A DNA stretch of 8,455 nt, taken from Achromobacter sp. (GTDB lineage Bacteria; Pseudomonadota; Gammaproteobacteria; Burkholderiales; Burkholderiaceae_B). A program made the position numbers and the translations under genes. This document shows, in pieces, positions 1 to 6,367 of the stretch. Position 1 is the first letter of the stretch. Each line of letters opens with the position of its first letter. Location of the stretch: NCBI GenBank assembly GCA_003454835.1, contig DMTA01000284.1, forward strand, positions 1-8,455. Direction: 5' to 3'. A model generated the notes under the pieces. The model was given only the letters and a program-made list of their open reading frames with translations. It was not told the DNA's origin and made no database searches.

Positions 1-458
1 TGGTTGGTGGGTTCGTCGAGCAGCAGCAGATCCGGTTCGTCGATCAAGGCGCGGGCGAGCGCGACGCGCTTGCGCGTGCCGCCGGACAGACCCGCGATCT
101 GCACGTCGGCGGGCAGGCCCAGCTTTTCCAGGACCGAGCGCGCGCGGGAGGGGCGCTGCCAGTCTTCGTGGTCGCCGTCCGCACCGCACACGACGTCAAA
201 GACCGTGGCGTTGTCGTCGAGTTCGGGTTCCTGTTCGACGGTAGCCACGCGCAGGCTGGAGCTGCGGGCAATCGCGCCGTCGTCGGGCTGCGTTCGGCCA
301 TCGAGCAGTCTGAGGAGCGAGGACTTCCCTGCACCGTTGCGGCCGATGAGGCCGATGCGCTCGCCTGCCTGGATGGCAAAGTCGGCATGGTCCAGCAGCG
401 GATGGTGCCCATACGCGAGCTGGACGTCGGTCAGGGTGATGAGAGTTTCGAGGGCCAT
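1..458 (-). CDS. uup: Uup-like ABC-F family ATPase, N-terminal part (cut by window edge)
   Basis: The reverse strand reads from an ATG at 458 and stays open to the window edge, giving about 152 residues. Visible in order are Walker A (GRNGAGKSS, residues 39-47), a Q-loop region (VEQEPEL, 74-80), the ABC signature (LSGGTRKRVALARAL, 124-138), Walker B (DLLLLDEP, 143-150) and TNH right after it. The DEPTNH string and the lack of membrane segments point to the ABC-F group, soluble twin-ATPase proteins acting on ribosomes or nucleic acid structures rather than transport; the opening resembles Uup. The second ATPase domain and any C-terminal coiled coil lie outside the window. Only about 45 residues separate the Q-loop from the signature, noticeably fewer than in E. 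coli Uup, so the arm subdomain looks short. No strong ribosome binding site precedes the ATG. It diverges from rnpB. ABC-F membership is secure; Uup versus another ABC-F member is less so. Confidence 0.85.
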   Translation of the reverse strand, partial: MALETLITLTDVQLAYGHHPLLDHADFAIQAGERIGLIGRNGAGKSSLLRLLDGRTQPDDGAIARSSSLRVATVEQEPELDDNATVFDVVCGADGDHEDWQRPSRARSVLEKLGLPADVQIAGLSGGTRKRVALARALIDEPDLLLLDEPTN

Positions 459-540
459 GTAGTGTTGGTGTCTGCGGCATCTAAGCGGATCAGCGCGTAT
501 TGTCGCAGGAACCCGCTGCGCCGTTCTTGCGGGCACGCTG

Positions 541-568
541 GGGACAGACCGGGCGGCTGTAATAGAAT
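541..568 (+). promoter_or_regulatory. Probable sigma-70 promoter of rnpB
   Basis: GGGACA (541-546) lies 16 bases before TAGAAT (563-568). The -10 matches consensus at five of six positions and the -35 at four. Transcription would begin near 575, exactly where helix P1 of the RNase P RNA starts, which is the best support for it. The -35 is weak, so the assignment rests mainly on the -10 and its position. Confidence 0.5.
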
Positions 569-574
569 ACGCAC

Positions 575-982
575 TGCAAGACGGGTCGGACGATCGCGGT
601 GGGTGCAAGCCCATCGAGGAAGGTCCGGACTCCACAGGGCAGGGTAACGGCTAACGGCCGTCCGGTCGTGTCTTCGGGCACGGCTGAGGAATAGGACCAC
701 AGAGACGAGACTGCGGCGCGGGCGCGCTTTGCGCGCACTGATACGGCCATCTCCGTATTGCGCCGGCCGGCAACGGGCGGCGGCATCGCAGGGTGAAACG
801 CGGCAACCTCTATCCGGAGCAACATCAAATAGGCATGCGTGCGGCCTCACGGCCGTGAAGGGCGGCTCCGTCCGAGCATGCGGGTAGATGGCTACAGCGG
901 CTCAGCAATGATCCGCGCAGAGGAATGATCGTCCACCAGGGCAACTTGGTGTACAGAATCCGGCCTATAGACCCGTCTTGCA
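575..982 (+). ncRNA. rnpB: RNase P RNA (bacterial type A)
   Basis: This is the catalytic RNA of ribonuclease P, which trims the 5' leader from precursor tRNAs together with the RnpA protein. The ends form a perfect 13-base-pair helix P1: TGCAAGACGGGTC (575-587) pairs with GACCCGTCTTGCA (970-982). The conserved core is visible: GAGGAAGGTCCGGACTCC at 616-633 with CAGGGCAGGGTAACGGCTAA after it, GGACCACAGAGACGAGA near 694-710, GGGTGAAACGCGGCAACCTC at 791-810, CCGGAGCAAC followed by CAAATAGG at 814-833, and the 3' half of P4, ACAGAATCCGGCC, at 953-965. The length of about 400 nt fits a type A RNA. The variable P12 region (about 833-885) is GC-rich and bounded by GCATGC copies. ORFs overlapping this stretch on either strand are by-products of RNA base composition. 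The exact mature ends are inferred from P1. Confidence 0.96.
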
Positions 983-1029
983 TTGAATTCTCACGGCGCG
1001 CGCGGATCTGGACGAGGCCGCGCGGCCGT

Positions 1030-1054
1030 CTGGCGCCTTGGCGCCAGTTCTTTT
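1030..1054 (+). terminator. Rho-independent terminator of rnpB
   Basis: CTGGCGCC (1030-1037) and GGCGCCAG (1040-1047) form a perfect inverted repeat, best drawn as a seven-pair GC-rich stem capped by a CTTG tetraloop. It is followed at once by TTCTTTT. It lies about 50 bases after the mature 3' end of rnpB, so the precursor probably carries a short 3' trailer removed by processing. Confidence 0.75.
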
Positions 1055-1176
1055 CCACTTCCAGGGTCGCCCATCCGGCGGGAAGCCTCGCCATCTGGAA
1101 GGATCGACCGAGCGCCAGACGGTAAACCGCAACCGTTAGCCGCTACTTCTGAAGTAGGACTTTTAGAGTATGTCGC
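1055..1176 (+). other. Hairpin-rich intergenic stretch between two terminators, no gene recognised
   Basis: This segment has no convincing protein gene. It contains several inverted repeats: CTTCCAG (1058-1064) with CTGGAAG (1095-1101), TCTGG (1094-1098) with CCAGA (about 1115-1119), ACGGT with ACCGT around 1119-1136, and CTACTTC (1143-1149) with GAAGTAG (1151-1157). The first two compete for the same TCTGG arm, so two alternative folds are possible. Since it ends in a strong terminator (1177-1209), it could be a small RNA or the 3' trailer of a longer rnpB transcript. No clear promoter of its own was seen, and no known RNA family was recognised. Confidence 0.3.
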
Positions 1177-1209
1177 AACCTCCTGATTTATTGGGAGGTT
1201 TTTCTTTTT
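1177..1209 (+). terminator. Rho-independent terminator upstream of the dcw promoter
   Basis: AACCTCC (1177-1183) pairs with GGAGGTT (1194-1200) across a ten-base AU-rich loop, followed by a T-rich tail (TTTCTTTTT, 1201-1209). The tail is on the plus-strand side only, so it stops rightward transcription coming from the rnpB side and insulates the dcw operon promoter just downstream. Confidence 0.85.
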
Positions 1210-1267
1210 GCGCATTTACAAGTTGATCTAAGTCCTTGTTGTGATTGAAAAAATTGCAACCGCTCGC

Positions 1268-1296
1268 TTGACCGCCCCTGTCCCATACCGTAGAGT
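1268..1296 (+). promoter_or_regulatory. Probable sigma-70 promoter of the dcw operon (Pmra-like)
   Basis: TTGACC (1268-1273) and TAGAGT (1291-1296) are separated by exactly 17 bases; the -35 matches consensus at five of six positions, the -10 at four. Transcription should start near 1303, about 36 bases before the proposed mraZ start. The DNA just upstream (about 1201-1260) is distinctly AT-richer than the rest of the window, including a GAAAAAATTG stretch, as expected of a promoter with an upstream element. The -10 touches the first MraZ-type repeat, so repressor binding would block polymerase. Confidence 0.65.
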
Positions 1297-1330
1297 GGGA
1301 AATAGTAGGAAATTGTGCAATTAAGTGGGG
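1296..1330 (+). promoter_or_regulatory. MraZ operator: TGGG-like direct repeats, 10-base period
   Basis: Short repeats begin at 1296 (TGGGA), 1306 (TAGGA), 1316 (TGCAA, degenerate) and 1326 (TGGGG), each 10 bases after the last, with GTGG following at 1336. MraZ in other proteobacteria binds TGGG-type direct repeats with this helical spacing upstream of mraZ; that is established for the family and applied here by inference. The array runs from the promoter -10 to the mraZ ribosome binding site, so autorepression is likely. Confidence 0.7.
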
Positions 1331-1338
1331 TAAATGTG

Positions 1339-1767
1339 GTGTTTCAGGGAAGCAGCGCGCTCACGCTGGATGCCAAGGGACGGATCTCCATTCCGACCCG
1401 GCATCGTGACGCGCTCATGTCGCAGGCCGAAGGCCGGCTGACCCTGACCCGCCACCCCGACGGCTGTCTGCTGGTGTACCCGCGACCGGAGTGGGAAAAG
1501 AAGCGCGAGCAGATTGCCGCTTTTCCGATGACGGCCCGCGCGCTGCAGCGGCTGTTGCTGGGCAACGCTCAGGATGTGGAACTGGACGGCTCCGGCCGGG
1601 TCTTGATCGCTCCTGAACTGCGCAACGCTTCCGGTATGACGCGCGATGTGATGCTGCTCGGTCTGGGCTCTCACTTCGAGCTGTGGGACGCCGCTACCCT
1701 GGCCAGCCGAGAGGCTGAAGACTTGGCCAAGGGTATGCCGGACGTGTTGAACCAGTTTTCGTTCTGA
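1339..1767 (+). CDS. mraZ: MraZ, transcriptional repressor of the dcw operon
   Basis: MraZ is a ring-forming DNA-binding protein of the AbrB/SpoVT fold that represses the division and cell wall operon from its own promoter. The product is 142 residues, close to the usual 140-152, and shows the two tandem MraZ motifs: [13 protein letters not shown] near the N-terminus and [13 protein letters not shown] in the second half, each with the characteristic DxxxR. A longer reading from GTG at 1315 would add eight residues that overlap the operator. I prefer GTG at 1339 because it yields the family-typical opening MFQG and has GGGG (1327-1330) eight bases upstream as a ribosome binding site. A start at GTG 1336 cannot be excluded. 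It is first in the operon, seven bases before rsmH. Confidence 0.95.
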   Translation: MFQGSSALTLDAKGRISIPTRHRDALMSQAEGRLTLTRHPDGCLLVYPRPEWEKKREQIAAFPMTARALQRLLLGNAQDVELDGSGRVLIAPELRNASGMTRDVMLLGLGSHFELWDAATLASREAEDLAKGMPDVLNQFSF

Positions 1768-1774
1768 AAGAGTT

Positions 1775-2872
1775 ATGGAATTCGAACATCGGCCCGTCCT
1801 CCTGGCGCCGACGGTGGACGCGCTTTTGCTGCCCGGTTTCGGCGGCAAGGGCGCGGCACGGTCGCAGGCGCAGGATGGGCAGGATGTGGCTACGCGAATC
1901 GAAAGCGGCGTCTTTGTAGACGGCACTTTCGGCCGGGGCGGCCACAGCCGCGAGTTGCTTGGCCGGTTGGGCAAGCACGCCCGGCTGGTCGTGTTCGATA
2001 AGGACCCGCAGGCCATTGCGGTCGCCAACGCGCTGGCGGCCGAGGATGCGCGGGTCACGGTGGTGCATGGGGGCTTTGCCACCATGGCCGAAGAATTGCA
2101 GCAGCGCGGCATCGGAAAGGTCGATGGCGTGATGCTGGATCTGGGCGTGTCGTCGCCTCAGATCGACGATGCCGAGCGCGGTTTCTCGTTCATGCGAGAG
2201 GGCCCGCTCGATATGCGGATGGACACCACTCGTGGTCCCACGGTGGCGGATTGGCTGGCGCAAGCCAGTGTGGATGAGATGCGGGAGGTCATAGCGGATT
2301 ATGGCGAAGAACGGTTTGCTTTTCAGGTTGCAAAGGCGATTGCTGCTCGCCGCGCAACAAGGCCGCTGCGCACCACGCTCGAGCTTGCCGAGTGCGTCGC
2401 CAGCGCCGTCCGCACGCGCGAAAAGGGGCAACATCCGGCCACACGCACCTTTCAAGCTTTACGGATTTACATCAATCGGGAACTCGAAGAGCTCGCGCGC
2501 ACCCTCGCGTCAGCTTTAGACCTGCTTGCCCCGGGGGGGAGGTTGGCGGTGATCAGCTTTCATTCGCTTGAAGACCGCATGGTCAAGCAGTGCATCGCGG
2601 CGGCGGCCAGGCCGGCTGCTGCGCATGCACGCCTGCCCCTGCGCGAAAGCGAAATGCCCCAACCCGTCGTGCGCTCCCTCGGCAAGGTCGTGGCCGAGGA
2701 TGACGAAGTCTCGTCCAACGCCCGCGCCCGCTCCGCCATTCTGCGCGCGGCCGAGCGCACCGAAACGCCGCTGCCTGCCGAAGGCGGCTTTGCGTTTGTG
2801 AAGATCGGCTCGCTGCCCGGCAGCGACCTCGCCCCGCCGCCCCGGCGCGGCGGCAAGGGAGGGCGCCGCTGA
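1775..2872 (+). CDS. rsmH: 16S rRNA m4C1402 N4-methyltransferase RsmH
   Basis: RsmH (formerly MraW) uses S-adenosylmethionine to methylate N4 of C1402 in the 16S rRNA decoding centre of the small ribosomal subunit. The protein has 365 residues against about 313 in E. coli. The SAM-binding motif is [13 protein letters not shown] (46-58), followed by [17 protein letters not shown] (116-132), the RGFSFM...LDMRMD block (135-150), [17 protein letters not shown] (224-240), [15 protein letters not shown] (254-268) and [15 protein letters not shown] near 315-329. The additional length lies in a roughly 17-residue low-complexity stretch before the SAM motif (about 20-42) and a C-terminal tail ending in basic GGKGGRR. 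The ATG at 1775 has AAAGAG just upstream, and the stop overlaps the ftsL start as TGATG. Confidence 0.97.
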   Translation: MEFEHRPVLLAPTVDALLLPGFGGKGAARSQAQDGQDVATRIESGVFVDGTFGRGGHSRELLGRLGKHARLVVFDKDPQAIAVANALAAEDARVTVVHGGFATMAEELQQRGIGKVDGVMLDLGVSSPQIDDAERGFSFMREGPLDMRMDTTRGPTVADWLAQASVDEMREVIADYGEERFAFQVAKAIAARRATRPLRTTLELAECVASAVRTREKGQHPATRTFQALRIYINRELEELARTLASALDLLAPGGRLAVISFHSLEDRMVKQCIAAAARPAAAHARLPLRESEMPQPVVRSLGKVVAEDDEVSSNARARSAILRAAERTETPLPAEGGFAFVKIGSLPGSDLAPPPRRGGKGGRR

Positions 2873-3165
2873 TGGGTCGCGTCAATCTGATCGTTGCGGC
2901 TTTGCTGATGCTGTCGGCCATTTCCCTGGTCACCAGCCGGTATCAGTCGCGCCAGCTCTTCGTGGAGTTGGGCCGCGATCAGGCGCATGCGCGTGACCTG
3001 GAAACCAACTGGCGCCGCCTGCAGCTTGAGCGCGCCGAACTGGCCCGCAATGCGCGGGTCGACGCTATTGCGCGCGACGGTCTGAAGATGATCCCCATCG
3101 TCCCGGATCGCACCCTCTATATGAATCAGGCGCCCGTGCCTGCGGCCGCCGGAGGCACGCAATGA
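2872..3165 (+). CDS. ftsL: Cell division protein FtsL
   Basis: FtsL is a small bitopic inner-membrane protein which with FtsB and FtsQ forms the divisome complex that activates FtsWI septal synthesis. The 97-residue product has one hydrophobic segment close to the N-terminus (about residues 5-21, NLIVAALLMLSAISLVT), then a polar, Glu/Arg/Leu-rich region (about 25-65, including LETNWRRLQLERAEL) expected to form the periplasmic coiled coil. Length and position between rsmH and ftsI are typical. GGGAGGG lies just ahead of the start, and the start codon shares one base with the rsmH stop. The 3' end overlaps ftsI as ATGA. Confidence 0.93.
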   Translation: MGRVNLIVAALLMLSAISLVTSRYQSRQLFVELGRDQAHARDLETNWRRLQLERAELARNARVDAIARDGLKMIPIVPDRTLYMNQAPVPAAAGGTQ

Positions 3166-4892
3166 AGCGCGTGCCTTTCTTCGACAATCCCGTGCTGCGC
3201 GGAAGTTTGCCCACGTGGCGCGCGCGTCTGGTGCTGATCCTGCTGTTTGGCGGATTCACCGTGCTGGCCGGCCGCGCGCTGTTCCTGCAGGGTTTGTCGA
3301 CGGAGTTTTTGCAGCAGCAGGGCGAGCGCCGCTACGAGCGCACGCTGACGCTGGCCGCCACGCGCGGCAAGATCATGGACCGCAATGGTGCGGTGCTGGC
3401 CTCGAGTGTGCCGGCGCGCGCCATCTGGGCCATTCCCGAAGACGTGAAGCAGGCCGCGCCCGCGCAGCTCGACTCGCTGGCCAAGCTGCTGGACACCCCG
3501 GCGGCCGATCTGCGCCGCCGTCTCGTCGATGAGGACAAGAATTTCGTTTACCTGAAGCGTCAGGTATCGATGGACGTGGCCGACAAGATCAAGCAGCTCG
3601 GCATGCCGGGTGTGCACCAGCAGCCCGAAACCCGCCGCTACTACCCGGATGGCGACGTGATGGCCCACGTGGTGGGCTTCAACAGCGTCGAAGACCAGGG
3701 TCAGGAAGGCGTCGAGCTGACGTTCAACCAGCAGTTGTCGGGCCGTCCGGGAAGCCGCCGGGTCATCAAGGATCGATTGGGCCGGGTCATCGAAGACGTG
3801 CAGGCCGTCACGTTGCCGGTGGACGGCCGGGACTTGCGTTTGTCCATCGACACGCGCCTGCAGTATCTGGTGTTCAAGGAACTGAAGGACGCCATGGACA
3901 AGCACCGCGCCAAGGGCGCGACGGCCGTGGTCGTTGACGTGCACACGGGCGAGATCCTGGCGCTGGCCAACGTGCCGACCTTCGATCCGAACAACCGCGA
4001 AACCTTCCATGGCGCCAACCTGCGCAACCAGGCGATCACGGATACGTTCGAGCCGGGCTCCATCATGAAGCCCTTTACCGCCGCGCTGGCGCTGGACCTG
4101 GGCCGCATCAGCACGTCGACGCAGTTCGAGACGGGCAATGGCCGGTTCACGTATCAAGGCAGCACGATCAGCGACGTGAGCCGAAACGGCACGCTGGACG
4201 TGGCGGGCGTGCTGCGCAAGTCCAGCAACATCGGCATGACGATGATCTCCGAGAAGCTGGAGTCCCGCGAAATGTGGGACCGCTTTACCGAATTGGGCCT
4301 CGGCCAGGCGCCGCAAGTGGGATTCCCCGGCGCTGCGCCCGGCCGACTGCGTCCGTGGGAACGCTGGCGCTTGATCGAGAAGGCCACCATGGCCTATGGC
4401 TACGGCCTGTCCGTGTCGCTGTTGCAGGTGGCGCGCGCCTATACCGTCTTTGCGCGTAACGGCGACATGGTGTCGCTGACCCTGGTCAAGCGCGACAGCG
4501 ATCCGACCAGCGTCAAGATCTATTCGCAGAAGACGACGGCGCTGGTGCGCGCCATGCTGGAGGCCGCGACCGGTCCCGACGGCACGAAGGCCGCGCAGGT
4601 GCAGGGTTATCGCGTAGCCGGCAAAAGCGGCACCGCGCGCAAGATCGTGGACGGCAAGTACAGCACGCAACGCTACCGCAGCTCGTATGTGGGCTTTGCA
4701 CCGGTCTCGGATCCCAAGATTGTCGTGGCGGTGTCCATCGACGAACCGACGATCGGCGGTTATTACGGCGGCGCCATCGCCGCGCCCGTGTTCTCCCATA
4801 TCGTGGGGGGGAGCCTGCGGCTGATGGGGGTGCGGCCCGACGCACCGTTTGAATCCACGATTGTTGCTGGTATCAAGGAGCCAGGCAGATGA
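3162..4892 (+). CDS. ftsI: Septal peptidoglycan transpeptidase FtsI (PBP3)
   Basis: FtsI is the class B penicillin-binding protein that cross-links septal peptidoglycan in the periplasm, working with the glycosyltransferase FtsW. The 576-residue product has a short cytoplasmic tail, one membrane anchor (about 22-43), a pedestal domain starting with the RGKIMDRNG motif (68-76), and a transpeptidase domain. The three active-site motifs are intact: SIMK with catalytic Ser300 and Lys303, SSN at 354-356, and KSGT at 488-491. The length is typical (E. coli 588). GGAGG precedes the start by seven bases and the start overlaps the ftsL stop as ATGA. The 3' end overlaps the next gene as ATGA, the arrangement expected for ftsI-murE. 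Nothing looks disrupted. Confidence 0.97.
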   Translation: MKRVPFFDNPVLRGSLPTWRARLVLILLFGGFTVLAGRALFLQGLSTEFLQQQGERRYERTLTLAATRGKIMDRNGAVLASSVPARAIWAIPEDVKQAAPAQLDSLAKLLDTPAADLRRRLVDEDKNFVYLKRQVSMDVADKIKQLGMPGVHQQPETRRYYPDGDVMAHVVGFNSVEDQGQEGVELTFNQQLSGRPGSRRVIKDRLGRVIEDVQAVTLPVDGRDLRLSIDTRLQYLVFKELKDAMDKHRAKGATAVVVDVHTGEILALANVPTFDPNNRETFHGANLRNQAITDTFEPGSIMKPFTAALALDLGRISTSTQFETGNGRFTYQGSTISDVSRNGTLDVAGVLRKSSNIGMTMISEKLESREMWDRFTELGLGQAPQVGFPGAAPGRLRPWERWRLIEKATMAYGYGLSVSLLQVARAYTVFARNGDMVSLTLVKRDSDPTSVKIYSQKTTALVRAMLEAATGPDGTKAAQVQGYRVAGKSGTARKIVDGKYSTQRYRSSYVGFAPVSDPKIVVAVSIDEPTIGGYYGGAIAAPVFSHIVGGSLRLMGVRPDAPFESTIVAGIKEPGR

Positions 4893-6367
4893 GCGCCAAC
4901 GGCTTCCTCTCTTCCCCTGTCGCCACGGTTGCCGAGACCGTGGCGTGGTTGCATGAGCGCGTGTCGTTGACCGCGCACCTCAAGCTGGACTCGCGCGACA
5001 TCGAGCCGGGCGACGTGTTCGTCGCGTGCCCGGGCCTGTCGAGCGACGGTCGTCTCTATATAGATAAGGCGTTGGCGCTGGGCGCCAGCGCGGTGCTGTT
5101 CGAAGCGCCTGCCACCGAGGCCATGCGCGCCGCGTCGGCCGGCACGCCCATGCTTGCCGTGACGGGCCTGCGCTCGTTGCTGGGCGAACTGGGCGACACC
5201 TGGTATGGCCGCCCATCGGCCGCGCTGGCCGTGGTGGCGGTGACCGGCACCAATGGCAAGACCACTGTCACCGCGCTGACCCGGCAACTGGTCGAGGCCA
5301 GCGGCCTGACGGTGATTGCCGCCGGCAACATCAGCCCCGCGGCGCTGTCCGCACTGATGGACGCGCTGGATTCGGACGCGCTGCCGCAGGTGTGGGTGCT
5401 TGAGCTGTCCAGCTTCCAGCTTGAAACGACCCGCACGCTGATGGCCGACGCGGCTGTCGTGCTGAACGTGACCCAGGATCACCTGGACTGGCACGGCGGC
5501 ATGCAGGCCTATGCCGATGCGAAGGGTCGCCTCCTGAAGATGTCGCGCGTCGCGATCGTCAATCGAGACGATCCGCTGACCGTCGATATGGTCTCGTCGC
5601 TGAACGCCATGAACGTGCGCAGCTTTGGCCGCGATGTGCCGGAACTGGTGGGCGACATGGGCCTTGAGCTGGGGCAGGGCGTGGCGTGGTTGACGGCCTG
5701 CGAGTCCAACGATTTCGACGAGCCCGCGCCACCCACGCGGCGCAAGAAGGACGCGCCCGAACCGGTGCGCGCCAAAGGTCGCATGAGCCGCCTCATGCCC
5801 GTGGACGCTTTGCGTATCCGCGGCATCCACAACGCGCTGAACGCGCTGGCCGCGTTGCAGCTTGCCCGCTGCCTGGATCTGGGGTGGGGCGCCATGCTGC
5901 GCGCGCTGCGCGATTACGCAGGCGAGCCGCATCGCGCGGCCTTCGTGCGCACGATCGGCGGCGTCGACTACATCAATGACAGCATCGGCACCAACGTGGG
6001 CGCCACCGTGGCCGCGCTGGAGGGTCTGGGTCAACCCGTGGTGCTGATCGCCGGCGGCCAGGGCAAGGGCCAGGATTTTTCGCCGTTGATTCCCGTGGTG
6101 TCGCGCCATGCGCGCGCGGTGATGCTCATCGGCCTGGATGGCCCGGAGATCGGCCGCGTGCTGGAACCCACCGGCGTCAAGTGCCTGACTGTCGAGACGC
6201 TGCGCGACGCCGTGCGTGGTGCGGCCGAACTGGCGCAGCCGGGCGACGCCGTGCTGCTGTCGCCGGCGTGCGCCAGCCTGGACATGTTCCGCAATTACCC
6301 GCATCGCGGGCAGGTGTTCGTGGAAGAGGTCGAAGACCTGGCCCGCGACCGTGGAGAGGTGGCATGA
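4889..6367 (+). CDS. Chimeric Mur ligase: MurE N-terminal domain joined to MurD catalytic and C-terminal domains
   Basis: This is one uninterrupted 492-residue frame made of two Mur ligases. Residues about 15-117 are MurE-like: LDSRDIEPGDVFVACPG, then DGRLYIDKALALGASAVL, then LRSLLGELGDTWYGRPS leading into the P-loop. Residues about 127-492 are MurD-like: AAGNISPAALSALM (144-157), VLELSSFQLETT (170-181), VVLNVTQDHLDWHG (190-203), the AK of YADAK with the lysine usually carbamylated (Lys212), GIHNALNALAAL (312-323), GGQGKGQDFSPL (389-400) and LLSPACASLDMF (456-467). The join falls in or next to VTGTNGKTT (118-126), common to both. MurD's own N-terminal domain with its GLGxSG-type Rossmann start is missing. 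MurE adds the third stem-peptide residue and MurD adds D-Glu; whether the chimera does either is unknown. Ile366 replaces a Lys normally conserved in MurD. The start has AAGGAG nine bases upstream and overlaps ftsI, as native murE would. Automated annotation would probably name it murD. Confidence 0.9.
   Translation: MSANGFLSSPVATVAETVAWLHERVSLTAHLKLDSRDIEPGDVFVACPGLSSDGRLYIDKALALGASAVLFEAPATEAMRAASAGTPMLAVTGLRSLLGELGDTWYGRPSAALAVVAVTGTNGKTTVTALTRQLVEASGLTVIAAGNISPAALSALMDALDSDALPQVWVLELSSFQLETTRTLMADAAVVLNVTQDHLDWHGGMQAYADAKGRLLKMSRVAIVNRDDPLTVDMVSSLNAMNVRSFGRDVPELVGDMGLELGQGVAWLTACESNDFDEPAPPTRRKKDAPEPVRAKGRMSRLMPVDALRIRGIHNALNALAALQLARCLDLGWGAMLRALRDYAGEPHRAAFVRTIGGVDYINDSIGTNVGATVAALEGLGQPVVLIAGGQGKGQDFSPLIPVVSRHARAVMLIGLDGPEIGRVLEPTGVKCLTVETLRDAVRGAAELAQPGDAVLLSPACASLDMFRNYPHRGQVFVEEVEDLARDRGEVA
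5231..5272 (+). other. murE/murD junction inside the shared ATP-binding motif
   Basis: These bases encode residues 115-128 (VVAVTGTNGKTTVT). Sequence to the left matches the end of the MurE N-terminal domain, and sequence to the right is MurD. Because both genes encode VTGTNGKTT, the exact crossover cannot be placed within this short block. A join here keeps the reading frame and a complete P-loop (Gly123, Lys124, Thr125). It is either the scar of recombination at short homology, which would remove roughly 4 kb judging from usual gene lengths, or a false join in the sequence. Confidence 0.75.

Noticed and set aside
833..886. GCATGC inverted repeat copies as a possible mobile-element or protein-binding site
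   Set aside because: They fall at the two sides of the variable P12 arm of RNase P RNA and are explained by RNA pairing.
168..1215. Several small ORFs on both strands over rnpB and its flanks
   Set aside because: The RNase P RNA explains this DNA; the translations show no protein-like pattern and overlap conserved RNA core elements.
1315..1341. Alternative mraZ start at GTG 1315
   Set aside because: It would add eight residues absent from the family, lies within the operator, and has a poorer ribosome binding site than GTG 1339.
3126..4799. Long minus-strand ORF of 557 codons antisense to ftsI
   Set aside because: It mirrors ftsI codon structure in GC-rich DNA, is His/Arg/Gln-rich with no recognisable domain, and the plus-strand gene is unambiguous.
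4889..6367. Ordinary full-length MurD
   Set aside because: The length is plausible for MurD, but the first 117 residues carry MurE N-domain motifs (DSR..PGDVFVA, DGR.YI..A...GA.AVL, WYGRPS) and lack the MurD Rossmann start.
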